Part shown: piece after piece, positions 47,190 through 55,572 of the stretch | How the letters are laid out: the number at the start of each line of letters is the position of its first letter | Position numbering within the stretch: position 1 is the first letter of the stretch | Assembly (NCBI RefSeq): GCF_000830005.1 | Contig: NZ_CP010407.1 | Location: 4,259,001 to 4,323,000 of the forward strand | Origin: Streptomyces vietnamensis | GTDB lineage: Bacteria > Actinomycetota > Actinomycetes > Streptomycetales > Streptomycetaceae | Reading direction: 5' to 3' | Length of the DNA stretch: 64,000 nucleotides | Notes under the pieces: model-generated | What the model was told of the DNA's origin: nothing | The model's database searches: none | What the model saw: the letters and a program-made list of their open reading frames with translations, nothing else | Translations under genes and position numbers: made by a program

Positions 47190-47834
47190 TCAGGGCCTCG
47201 CCGCGTCCGGTGGTCCGGTCGCGGCGAGGGCGTCGCGGAGGAAGGGGAGGATGCCGCGCTCCAGGAGGGCGCGGCGCCAGGCCTCCCGGGCGAGGGTGAG
47301 TTCGTCGTCGGCCGTGGCGGTGCCGTCCGCCGCGGCCGGTCTGTTGCGCAGGGCGGTCACGAGGAGGCCGGCGCCCGCGCTGAGCAGGCCGGCGGCGGCG
47401 AGGGCGGCGAAGACGAGGCCGGCCGTCAGCAGGGTCTCGCCGAACACCACCGTGGGGGCGAGGGCGTGCAGGACCGCCCCGACCAGCAGGAGTATCGCGG
47501 CGGCCGTGCCCGCGAGGACGGGCACCATCACGTTGACGATGGCGACGACGCCGACGCCCGTGCCGGGGTTCGCCCCGGGGTCCGGCACGGGTGTGCGGGT
47601 CCGGGCGGCCGCGCGGTTCTGCTCGCGGACCTTCACGAAGTGGTCGTACTCGCTCGCCGCTGCGGTGGTGATCAGCGCTGTCGCGTTCAGCGTCATGGCG
47701 CGCAGCTGCGCGACCGTCAGCCGGGTTCCGACTCCGGCGAGTTCCGGACGTGCGTGGGCGGTGCTCAGTGCGTCGTCGAGGATCCGCTCGTATTCGGCGC
47801 GGTCCTCGGTCAGCAGGTGCGGAGCCACGTTCAT
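47190..47834 (-). CDS. Hypothetical two-helix membrane protein
   Basis: Protein of 214 aa with a polar N-terminal half (LTEDRAEYERILDDAL, LTVAQLRAMTLNATALITTA) and two hydrophobic helices (VVAIVNVMVPVLAGTAAAIL... and LLTAGLVFAALAAAGLLSAG), then an Arg-rich cytoplasmic end (AREAWRRALLERGILPFLRD). The arrangement resembles actinobacterial SLATT-like membrane proteins but I would not assign it. ATG 47834 gives GGGGG at proper spacing; ATG 47840 is possible. It is convergent with thiC. Confidence 0.65.
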   Translation of the reverse strand: MNVAPHLLTEDRAEYERILDDALSTAHARPELAGVGTRLTVAQLRAMTLNATALITTAAASEYDHFVKVREQNRAAARTRTPVPDPGANPGTGVGVVAIVNVMVPVLAGTAAAILLLVGAVLHALAPTVVFGETLLTAGLVFAALAAAGLLSAGAGLLVTALRNRPAAADGTATADDELTLAREAWRRALLERGILPFLRDALAATGPPDAARP

Positions 47835-48000
47835 GTGCATCCCCCGATGCTCCGTAGGCCCGGATCAGCCGTGGGAAACGGTCGGTTGGGCGGAAACGGA
47901 GGAGAGCCTGCTACGGATGGACCCGATGGTATTGCGGCGACGCCACGGCCTGACAGGGTGTTTCCGGAAATCGACTTCCCCGGATGCGCAGGGTTATGCG

Positions 48001-49467
48001 TCAGCCGCTCAAGGGGAGTTGGACGACCAGTAGTTTTCCGGCCATGGTCACTCCGCCGTCCATGGCGATCGCGAGACCGTCGGCGTACACGTGCGGTCCG
48101 TCGACGACCGGGCCTCCGCCGTCCTCGCCGTCCTCCGTGCCGACCTGGCCGAGGAGGTACGGGATGGGGCTGTGGCCGTGCACGATCCGGCGGCCGCCGT
48201 AGGTGGCGAGCAGCTCCTGGACGGCCTGCGGGCCGCCGTCGTCGCGGAACGCGAAGCGCTTGGTGAACTTCCGGAAGAGGTCCCAGACCTCGTCGGCGTC
48301 GTTCCGGTTGAGGATCTCGTGGACCGTTTCGTTGACGTCCTCGATGGTGTCGCCGTATTCGAGGTACGCGGTGGTGTCGGAGTGCAGGAGGAGGTGGTCG
48401 TCCTCCTGCACCACGGCGTCCAGCCGGGACATCCACTGGAGGTGGACGTCCTGGAGGCGGTCCATGTCGTGCTTCTGGCCGCCGTTGAGCAGCCAGGCGG
48501 CCTGGAAGGTGGCGGTGCCCGCGCCGGAGTTGACGGGCGTGTCGCCGAAGCGTTTGGCGCCGATGAGCAGCAGCTCGTGGTTGCCCATGAGGGCCTTGCA
48601 GTAGCCGCCGGCGGCGGCGGCCTCGGCGGAGAGGCGCATGACGAGGTCGATGACGCCGATGCCGTCGGGGCCGCGGTCGGTGAAGTCGCCGAGGAACCAG
48701 AGCCGGGCGTTGCCCGCGGCCCAGCCGCCGTTCTCGTCGATGAGGCCCTGGGCGCGCAGGGCGGCGACGAGCTCGTCGAGGTAGCCGTGGACGTCGCCGA
48801 CGACGTAGAGGGGGCCGGGTCCGTCGCCGTTCGAGGGCGCCGGGGCGGGGACCGGCTCGGGGGTGACGGGGACCTGGACGGTGTCGCCGCGGTTGATGAC
48901 CGGGAGGTCGCGCTCGGTCGGGGTGTACCCCTCGGGCTCGCCCTCGGGGAAGGCGTTGCCGGGGTGGCCGGTGGCGACGGAGACGATGGAGGAACCGGTC
49001 GTGGCGGTGGTGTACCCCGGGGCGAGGCGGTGCCCCAGGTGGAGGGTCGGATCGGCGGGCGCGGGTGCCTGCGGCGCGGGGGGTACGGGCTGGGCGACGG
49101 GTGCGGCCTGGGCGGTGGGCGCGGGTGCCGGTGGTGCCGGTACGGACGCGGCCGGGAGGGGCTCGGCCGGCGGGGTCGGGACCGGGACGGCCTCGACCGG
49201 GGAGGCCGCGAGCGGTGGGGCCGGGACCGGGACGGCCTCGACCGGGGAAGGGGCGACCGGGGGCAGGTGCGCGGCGGACGCCGGGTGTTCGACGGGGGTC
49301 AGGCGTTCGACGGGTGCGGGCTCGACCACCGGCGTCGACGCCGGTTCCTCCGGGGAGGGGGGCTCGGCGGCGTGGCCCTGCACGGGCACGCGGGCGTACG
49401 GCGGTACGCGGAAGTCACGCAATGTCGCCGTGCGTACCACGGGCTCCTGACCGGCCCCCTGAGTCAT
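48001..49467 (-). CDS. Calcineurin-like metallophosphoesterase (PrpA-type Ser/Thr phosphatase) with Pro-rich tail
   Basis: Protein of 488 aa. The first 210 residues are a Pro/Ala/Val-rich low-complexity tail with repeats of PVEAVPVP; the catalytic domain follows with LYVVGDVHGYLDEL, LGDFTDRGPDG, MGNHELLL and a late HGHSPIPYL, the four metal-binding motifs of bacterial PPP phosphatases. ATG 49467 has GGAGGGG upstream. It may dephosphorylate proteins or act on diadenosine polyphosphates; the tail suggests interaction with other proteins. No regulator is adjacent. Confidence 0.85.
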   Translation of the reverse strand: MTQGAGQEPVVRTATLRDFRVPPYARVPVQGHAAEPPSPEEPASTPVVEPAPVERLTPVEHPASAAHLPPVAPSPVEAVPVPAPPLAASPVEAVPVPTPPAEPLPAASVPAPPAPAPTAQAAPVAQPVPPAPQAPAPADPTLHLGHRLAPGYTTATTGSSIVSVATGHPGNAFPEGEPEGYTPTERDLPVINRGDTVQVPVTPEPVPAPAPSNGDGPGPLYVVGDVHGYLDELVAALRAQGLIDENGGWAAGNARLWFLGDFTDRGPDGIGVIDLVMRLSAEAAAAGGYCKALMGNHELLLIGAKRFGDTPVNSGAGTATFQAAWLLNGGQKHDMDRLQDVHLQWMSRLDAVVQEDDHLLLHSDTTAYLEYGDTIEDVNETVHEILNRNDADEVWDLFRKFTKRFAFRDDGGPQAVQELLATYGGRRIVHGHSPIPYLLGQVGTEDGEDGGGPVVDGPHVYADGLAIAMDGGVTMAGKLLVVQLPLSG

Positions 49468-49731
49468 CGACCCCTCCACCACCGTCGCGATGCCCTGCAC
49501 ATCGCGGACCGGCCTGGTCGGGGTGGTCCGCGGTGTCGTCCGCCCATCATAGGAATGAGCGTCCTCCTGTGTGACGCACCAGGGGTGGTGAATCCGGGTC
49601 CACTCCGGGTTCACCGGTCGTTTCGCCCGAATTAGGAAGGTCCAGTCCAGGGTCGAGACCGGTACGGTGACCGGTTTCGCCGTTCCCACCCACGGGCAGG
49701 GGCGGGGACGGCGGGTCGGATGACGGAGGGG

Positions 49732-50838
49732 TCAGTCCTTCGCGGGCGAGCGCGGCGGGCTGACCGTAGTGCGCGGCGAACGGCGCTGCGAGGACGTACG
49801 GACGATGAGTTCGGTCGGTATCACCTGCTCGACCGGACCGTCGGTGTCGATCCCCTCGATGGCGTCGATGAGGAGCTGGACGACGGCCGTGCCGATCCGG
49901 CGCGGCTTGAGCGAGAGCGTGGTGATGGGCGGTTCGGTGGTGGCGTAGACGGTCGACTCGCTGCAGCAGACCAGCAGCAGGTCGTCCGGGACGCGCAGTC
50001 CGTAGCGGCGCGCGGCCGCGAGGAGGTCGGTCCCGTTGGGGTCGAAGAGGCCGTACACGGCGTCGGGCCGGTCCGGGCGGGCGAGCAGCCGGTCGGCCGC
50101 GACGGCGCCCGCGCACGGGTCGTGCGCCGGATAGGCCTCGTAGACGGGGTCCTGGCCCACCCGTTCGCACCAGTTGAGGTACGCGGTGGTGGACAGGCGG
50201 GTGTACGTGTCGGTGGTGGTTCCGGTGAGGAGGCCGATCCGGCGGGCGCCGGCGTCGGCGAGGTGGTCGAGCAGGTCGAGGACGGCGGCTTCGTGGTCGT
50301 TGTCGACCCAGGCGGTGACCGGAAGGGTGCCGGCGGGGCGTCCGTCGGAGACGACGGGCAGGCCCTGGCGGACCAGTTCGGTGACGACCGGGTCGTGGTC
50401 GGAGGGGTCGATGACGACGGTGCCGTCGAGGGCGACGTTCGACCAGACGTCATGGCGGGAGGTGGCGGGGAGGATGACCAGGGCGTAGCCCCGGGCGAGT
50501 GCCGCCGATGTGGCTGCTCTGGCCATCTCCGCGAAGTACGCGAATTCGGTGAAGGTGAAAGGTTCATCCCCGTACGTGGTCACGGTCAGGCCGATGAGTC
50601 CCGACTTGCCGGTACGGAGCGTGCGGGCCGCCGCGGATGGGCGGTAGCCCAGCCTGTCGGCGACCTCGCGGACGTGGCGGCGGGTGGCGTCCGGGAGTCG
50701 GCCCTTGCCGTTGAGCGCGTCGGAGACAGTCGTGATGGAGACCCCGGCGGCGGCGGCCACGTCCCGGATGCCTGCCCGGCCCTGCCGGCTTCCCCGGGTC
50801 TGTGCCCGGCTCACCTGGTGCTTCCCTGCTGCTGTCAT
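49732..50838 (-). CDS. LacI-family transcriptional regulator
   Basis: LacI-type repressor of 368 aa. The helix-turn-helix lies at about 25-45 (GIRDVAAAAGVSITTVSDALNGKGRL), followed by the hinge YRPSAAARTLRTGKSGLIGL and a periplasmic-binding-protein-like ligand domain. ATG 50838 is chosen; no strong ribosome-binding site is visible. It is divergent from the hisC-like gene across a 391-bp gap. The ligand is unknown; a sugar is the usual case. Confidence 0.88.
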   Translation of the reverse strand: MTAAGKHQVSRAQTRGSRQGRAGIRDVAAAAGVSITTVSDALNGKGRLPDATRRHVREVADRLGYRPSAAARTLRTGKSGLIGLTVTTYGDEPFTFTEFAYFAEMARAATSAALARGYALVILPATSRHDVWSNVALDGTVVIDPSDHDPVVTELVRQGLPVVSDGRPAGTLPVTAWVDNDHEAAVLDLLDHLADAGARRIGLLTGTTTDTYTRLSTTAYLNWCERVGQDPVYEAYPAHDPCAGAVAADRLLARPDRPDAVYGLFDPNGTDLLAAARRYGLRVPDDLLLVCCSESTVYATTEPPITTLSLKPRRIGTAVVQLLIDAIEGIDTDGPVEQVIPTELIVRTSSQRRSPRTTVSPPRSPAKD

Positions 50839-51123
50839 GGCGAGCCGATAGTAGGGCGATGAGGGGCGGTCGGGACGGTCGCATATGCAGGCGTTGACAG
50901 GCACGTTTCTGCATGATCGAACGGGACCAAGAGGAGCTGAATCGAAGGTAGTTGGGGCCTCTGCCGTGCGATCTATGCTCATCGAGCGGTCTGGGCCTGG
51001 CGAGGGGGCGAGGTCTCGAAGAGGTCTCAACTCACCTCTACGGGGGATGCGCGCCACGGCGCCCGCCACCAGCGCACGCCACCCGTCCGCGCGCTCCCCC
51101 TCTTCCCCGCCGGGAGCGGGGCC

Positions 51124-51155
51124 GTATCCACAGCGTGTCCCTCCTGTTGTCCACA
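51124..51155 (+). promoter_or_regulatory. Two DnaA-box-like 9-mers upstream of the hisC-like gene
   Basis: GTATCCACA (51124-51132) and consensus TTGTCCACA (51147-51155), same strand, 23 bp apart start to start. Confidence 0.65.
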
Positions 51156-51160
51156 GCCCA

Positions 51161-51189
51161 TTCGCAGCGGGGGCGAATCCTCTTAAGGT
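51161..51189 (+). promoter_or_regulatory. Candidate promoter of the hisC-like gene
   Basis: TTCGCA (51161-51166), 17-nt spacer, TAAGGT (51184-51189), starting 5 bp after a DnaA box. Confidence 0.5.
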
Positions 51190-51229
51190 GAGGAGTATTG
51201 GCGGTACGGACGGTCGAGGAGGCCACACT

Positions 51230-52324
51230 GTGAGCGAGACCAGCGGGACGAGGACCGGCAGCCCCAGGCTGCGCGCCGAGCTGGACGGCGTCCCCACCTA
51301 CAAGCCGGGCAAGCCGGCCGCCGCGGGCGGGCCCGTGGCCTTCAAGCTGTCCTCCAACGAGAACCCCTACCCGCCGCTGCCGGGCGTCATGGAGACCACG
51401 CTCGCCGCCGCCGCGAACTTCAACCGCTACCCGGACATGGCCTGCACCGGTCTCACGGAGGAGCTGGCGGACCGCTTCGGCGTGCCCGTCTCGCACCTGG
51501 CCACCGGCACCGGCTCCGTCGGCGTCGCGCAGTCGCTGCTCCAGGCCACCTCGGGCCCGGGCGACGAGGTCATCTACGCCTGGCGCTCCTTCGAGGCGTA
51601 CCCGATCATCACGCAGATCAGCGGGGCCACCTCGGTGCAGGTGCCGCTGACCGAGGGCGAGGTGCACGACCTCGACGCGATGGCCGAGGCGATCACCGAG
51701 CGCACCCGGCTGATCTTCGTCTGCAACCCCAACAACCCCACGGGCACCGCGGTGCGCCGGGCGGAGCTGGAGCGCTTCCTCGACCGGGTGCCCTCCGACG
51801 TCCTGGTCGTGATCGACGAGGCGTACCGGGAGTTCGTCCGCGACACCGACATCCCGGACGGCATCGAGCTCTACCGCGACCGGCCGAACGTGGCCGTGCT
51901 GCGCACCTTCTCCAAGGCGTACGGCCTGGCGGGGCTGCGGGTGGGCTTCGCGGTCGCCCACGAGCCGGTCGCGGCGGCGCTGCGCAAGACGGCGGTGCCG
52001 TTCGGCGTGAGCCAGCTGGCGCAGGACGCGGCGGTGGCCTCGCTGCGGGCCGAGGACGAACTGCTCGGGCGGGTCGGCTCGCTGGTGGCCGAGCGCGAGC
52101 GGGTCCATGCGGGGCTCGTGGCCCAGGGCTGGACCGTGCCGGACACCCAGGCGAACTTCGTCTGGCTGCGGCTCGGCGAGCGGACCATGGACTTCGCGGC
52201 GGAGTGCGAGCGGCACGGCGTGATGGTGCGGCCGTTCGCGGGCGAGGGCGTGCGCGTCACGATCGGTGAGACCGAGGCGAACGACCTGTTCCTGAAGGCG
52301 GCGGAGGGCTTCCGCCAGGGCTGA
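51230..52324 (+). CDS. hisC: Histidinol-phosphate/aromatic aminotransferase
   Basis: PLP aminotransferase of 364 aa, fold type I, histidinol-phosphate group. Visible are [15 protein letters not shown], the PLP-binding [32 protein letters not shown] and the PLP lysine in [16 protein letters not shown]. It stands alone, outside a his operon, so it may be an aromatic aminotransferase (Pat) and not the pathway HisC; the symbol is by family. GTG 51230 has GAGGAGG upstream. The stop codon lies in the first of eight tandem 15-bp repeats. Confidence 0.85.
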   Translation: MSETSGTRTGSPRLRAELDGVPTYKPGKPAAAGGPVAFKLSSNENPYPPLPGVMETTLAAAANFNRYPDMACTGLTEELADRFGVPVSHLATGTGSVGVAQSLLQATSGPGDEVIYAWRSFEAYPIITQISGATSVQVPLTEGEVHDLDAMAEAITERTRLIFVCNPNNPTGTAVRRAELERFLDRVPSDVLVVIDEAYREFVRDTDIPDGIELYRDRPNVAVLRTFSKAYGLAGLRVGFAVAHEPVAAALRKTAVPFGVSQLAQDAAVASLRAEDELLGRVGSLVAERERVHAGLVAQGWTVPDTQANFVWLRLGERTMDFAAECERHGVMVRPFAGEGVRVTIGETEANDLFLKAAEGFRQG

Positions 52325-52436
52325 TCGAGTCAGGGCCGATCGGGCCGAGGCTGATCGAGCCAGGGGCGATCGAGTCCAGGGTTGATCGAGCCAGGGTTGA
52401 TCGAGTCAGGGCTGATCGGCGAGGGCCGATCAGCCC
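52316..52436. repeat. Eight tandem 15-bp repeats between hisC and the cyclophilin-like gene
   Basis: Units like CAGGGCTGATCGAGT repeat eight times (one unit is 16 bp). The first holds the hisC stop, the last the stop codon of the convergent gene; each unit keeps GATC. Confidence 0.9.
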
Positions 52437-52810
52437 GAGACGAGTTCCACGCGGATCGGGTCGCCGTCCCTGACGGTGGCCAGGATCCGCGGGTCGCCGT
52501 CGAGCGCGCCGAGCAGATTGCACGGGCTCGCGAGCCGGCATTCGTCACCCCGCGAGATCGGGGTGGGGCCGTAGGGGAGGGCGAGCGCGTCGCCCTCCGT
52601 CCAGAACGCCACCGTGCCCGGCTCGACGACCTGCCGGGCGTCGGACTCGAGCGCGGCGGAGACCAGCGTGTCGAAGTAGACCTCCTCGCCCCAGGTGCGG
52701 GCGGTGGAGACGATCGGAAGAGCCCCCACGAGCGCTTTGCTCGTGGGGGTTTCGTCGATGGTGGCCGTGGTGTGGCCGGCGGGCCAGGAGATGCGGATCC
52801 GAAGGGTCAT
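52430..52810 (-). CDS. Cyclophilin-like-fold protein
   Basis: Protein of 126 aa that begins MTLRIRISWPAGHTTATIDE and continues with the pattern KALVGALPIVSTARTWGEEV, then GTVAFWTEGDALALPYGPTP; this belongs to the small cyclophilin-like family (Cyclophil_like2/DUF3830 type) common in Streptomyces. These are not proven prolyl isomerases and no function is known. It is divergent from cydA and convergent with the hisC-like gene. ATG 52810 is used; the frame is open a little upstream. Confidence 0.75.
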   Translation of the reverse strand: MTLRIRISWPAGHTTATIDETPTSKALVGALPIVSTARTWGEEVYFDTLVSAALESDARQVVEPGTVAFWTEGDALALPYGPTPISRGDECRLASPCNLLGALDGDPRILATVRDGDPIRVELVSG

Positions 52811-52914
52811 GCCCCGATTCAACAATATGTTGAAGGTCTCGGGAAGGGGTGACCTTCGAGTAGGGGGACCCCGCTCTTACGTACGGATTTCGTATGAGCA
52901 ATAATGCTTGTGAA

Positions 52915-52930
52915 TGTGAACGCGTTCACA
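52915..52930. promoter_or_regulatory. Rex operator upstream of cydABCD
   Basis: TGTGAACGCGTTCACA is a perfect 16-bp palindrome that matches the Rex site TTGTGAA-N4-TTCACAA of Streptomyces. It lies 85 bp before cydA. Rex, a NADH/NAD+ sensor, is known to repress cydABCD in S. coelicolor. Confidence 0.93.
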
Positions 52931-53014
52931 AGCGTGTCCTGCTTCCTCCCTGTTTGGGTGGAACCCGCCAGGCAGACTGCCCGCTGTGACCACGTCGAGT
53001 AAGGAGAAGACGAC

Positions 53015-54523
53015 GTGAACCTAGCTTTGGCGCCGGAGACACTGGCGCGCTGGCAGTTCGGCATTACCACCGTCTACCACTTCCTGTTCGTACCCCTGAC
53101 GATCTCGCTTGCCGCCCTCACCGCCGGCATCCAGACCGCCTGGGTCCGCACGGGCAAGGAGAAGTACCTCAGGGCGACGAAGTTCTGGGGCAAGCTCTTC
53201 CTGATCAACATCGCCATGGGTGTGGTCACCGGGATCGTGCAGGAGTTCCAGTTCGGCATGAACTGGTCCGACTACTCCCGCTTCGTCGGCGACATCTTCG
53301 GCGCCCCGCTCGCCTTCGAGGCGCTCATCGCCTTCTTCTTCGAGTCGACCTTCATCGGTCTGTGGATCTTCGGGTGGGACAAGCTGCCGAAGCGGATCCA
53401 CCTCGCCTGCATCTGGATGGTGTCGATCGGCACGATCCTCTCCGCGTACTTCATCCTGGCGGCCAACTCCTGGATGCAGCACCCCGTGGGCTACAGGATC
53501 AACAAGGAGCGCGGCCGGGCGGAGCTCACCGACTTCTGGCACGTGCTCACCCAGAACACCGCGCTCACCCAGTTCTTCCACACGATCACGGCGGCGTTCC
53601 TGGTCGGCGGCGCGTTCATGGTGGGCATCTCCGCCTTCCACCTGGCCCGCAAGAAGCACATCCCGATCATGCGGACCTCGCTGCGGCTCGGCCTGATCAC
53701 CCTGATCATCGCCGGCCTCGGCACCGCCATCAGCGGCGACCTGCTCGGCAAGGTCATGTTCAAGCAGCAGCCGATGAAGATGGCCGCCGCCGAGGCGCTC
53801 TGGGACGGCGAGGCGCCCGCACCCTTCTCCGTCTTCGCCTACGGCGACGTCGAGAAGGGCCACAACACGGTCGCCATAGAGATCCCGGGCCTGCTGTCCT
53901 TCCTCGCGAACGACGACTTCAGCTCGTACGTCCCGGGCATCAACGACGTCAACAAGGCCGAGCAGGAGAAGTTCGGGCCCGGCGACTACCGGCCCAACAT
54001 CCCCGTCGCCTACTGGGGCTTCCGCTGGATGATCGGCTTCGGCATGACCTCGCTGGGCGTCGGAGTGATCGGCCTCTGGCTGACCCGGAAGAAGTTCATG
54101 CTGGCGCCGGGCATGCGGACCGGTGAGGACGAGGTGCCGAACCTGGTCCTGTTCAAGCGGAAGGCGCTCAGCCCCCGCCTGGGCAGGTGGTACTGGATCG
54201 TCGCCCTCTGGACCATGGCGTTCCCGCTGATCGCGAACTCCTGGGGCTGGATCTTCACCGAGATGGGCCGTCAGCCCTGGGTCGTCTACGGCGTGCTGCG
54301 CACCCGCGACGCGGTCTCCCCCGGAACCTCCCAGGGCGAGGTCCTCACCTCGATGATCGTCTTCACCGCGCTCTACGCGATCCTCGCCGTCGTCGAGGTC
54401 AAGCTCCTCGTCAAGTACGTCAAGGCGGGACCGCCGGAGCTCACCGAGGACGACCTCAACCCGCCCACCAAGATCGGCGGGGACTCTCGTGACCCCGACC
54501 GGCCCATGGCCTTCTCGTACTGA
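53015..54523 (+). CDS. cydA: Cytochrome bd oxidase subunit I
   Basis: Quinol oxidase subunit I of 502 aa with about nine helices, holding haems b558, b595 and d. The start ALAPETLARWQFGITTVYHFLFVPLTI, the haem-ligand region NSWMQHPVGYRI and the conserved EMGRQPWVVYGVLRT (GRQPW motif) are visible. The quinol loop is of the short type. ATG/GTG choice: GTG 53015 follows AAGGAGAAGACGAC. It is first in cydA-cydB-cydCD and behind the Rex site, so high NADH from lack of oxygen should induce it. Confidence 0.96.
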   Translation: MNLALAPETLARWQFGITTVYHFLFVPLTISLAALTAGIQTAWVRTGKEKYLRATKFWGKLFLINIAMGVVTGIVQEFQFGMNWSDYSRFVGDIFGAPLAFEALIAFFFESTFIGLWIFGWDKLPKRIHLACIWMVSIGTILSAYFILAANSWMQHPVGYRINKERGRAELTDFWHVLTQNTALTQFFHTITAAFLVGGAFMVGISAFHLARKKHIPIMRTSLRLGLITLIIAGLGTAISGDLLGKVMFKQQPMKMAAAEALWDGEAPAPFSVFAYGDVEKGHNTVAIEIPGLLSFLANDDFSSYVPGINDVNKAEQEKFGPGDYRPNIPVAYWGFRWMIGFGMTSLGVGVIGLWLTRKKFMLAPGMRTGEDEVPNLVLFKRKALSPRLGRWYWIVALWTMAFPLIANSWGWIFTEMGRQPWVVYGVLRTRDAVSPGTSQGEVLTSMIVFTALYAILAVVEVKLLVKYVKAGPPELTEDDLNPPTKIGGDSRDPDRPMAFSY

Positions 54524-54541
54524 GGCTCAGGAGATCGAGGC

Positions 54542-55543
54542 ATGGAACTCCACGACGTCTGGTTCGTCATCATCGCCGTCCTCTGGATCGGCTACTTCTT
54601 CCTCGAAGGCTTCGACTTCGGGGTCGGCATCCTGACCAAGCTGCTCGCCCGCGACCGGGCCGAGAAGCGGGTCCTCATCAACACCATCGGACCCGTCTGG
54701 GACGGCAACGAGGTGTGGCTGCTCACCGCCGGCGGCGCGACCTTCGCCGCGTTCCCCGAGTGGTACGCGACGCTGTTCTCCGGCTTCTACCTGCCGCTGC
54801 TGATCATCCTGGTCTGCCTGATCGTCCGGGGCGTCGCCTTCGAGTACCGGGCGAAGCGGCCAGAGGAGAACTGGCAGCGCAACTGGGAGCAGGCCATCTT
54901 CTGGACCTCGCTGGTCCCCGCGCTCCTCTGGGGCGTGGCCTTCGGCAACATCGTCCGGGGCGTGAAGATCGACGCCGACATGGAGTACGTCGGCGGCTTC
55001 TGGGACCTGCTCAACCCGTACGCGCTCCTCGGCGGCCTGGTCACGCTCACCCTCTTCACCTTCCACGGCGCGGTCTTCGCCTCGCTCAAGACGGTCGGGG
55101 ACATCCGGGAGCGGGCGCGGGCGCTCGCGTTCAAGCTGGGCCTGGTCACGGCGGTGCTCGCGCTCGGCTTCCTGATCTGGACCCAGGTCCACACGGGAGA
55201 CGGCGGGAGCCTCGTGGCGATGCTGGTCGCCGCGGTGGCGCTCGTCGGCGCGATCGGGGCCATCAGGGCGGGGCGCGAGGGCTGGTCGTTCGCGCTCTCG
55301 GGCGTCACGATCGCCGCCGCGGTGGCGATGCTCTTCCTCGCGCTCTTCCCGGACGTCATGCCGTCTTCGCTCGACCCGGAGTGGAGTCTCACCGTGACGA
55401 ACGCTTCGTCGAGCCCGTACACGCTCAAGATCATGACCTGGTGCGCGGCGATCGCGACCCCGCTGGTGCTGCTCTACCAGAGCTGGACCTACTGGGTGTT
55501 CCGCAAGCGCATCGGTACGCAGCACATCGCCGACGCACACTAG
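54542..55543 (+). CDS. cydB: Cytochrome bd oxidase subunit II
   Basis: Subunit II of 333 aa with about eight to nine helices, needed to stabilise CydA and complete the oxidase. The N-terminal MELHDVWFVIIAVLWIGYFF, FLEGFDFGVGIL and the loop IGPVWDGNEVWLLTAGGATF are diagnostic. It starts 18 nt after cydA with GGAGATCGAGGC upstream. Complete. Confidence 0.96.
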   Translation: MELHDVWFVIIAVLWIGYFFLEGFDFGVGILTKLLARDRAEKRVLINTIGPVWDGNEVWLLTAGGATFAAFPEWYATLFSGFYLPLLIILVCLIVRGVAFEYRAKRPEENWQRNWEQAIFWTSLVPALLWGVAFGNIVRGVKIDADMEYVGGFWDLLNPYALLGGLVTLTLFTFHGAVFASLKTVGDIRERARALAFKLGLVTAVLALGFLIWTQVHTGDGGSLVAMLVAAVALVGAIGAIRAGREGWSFALSGVTIAAAVAMLFLALFPDVMPSSLDPEWSLTVTNASSSPYTLKIMTWCAAIATPLVLLYQSWTYWVFRKRIGTQHIADAH

Positions 55544-55572
55544 GGCTGACGCCCGACGCTCACTAGAGGGGC

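Larger units (their letters stand above)
50839..51229. promoter_or_regulatory. 391-bp LacI/hisC intergenic region
   Basis: The hisC side has two DnaA-box 9-mers and a promoter candidate (given separately). The LacI side has TTGACA at 50894 without a matching -10 and TTGGGG-N16-TATGCT (50952-50979) on the plus strand. No perfect LacI-type operator was found. Confidence 0.5.
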
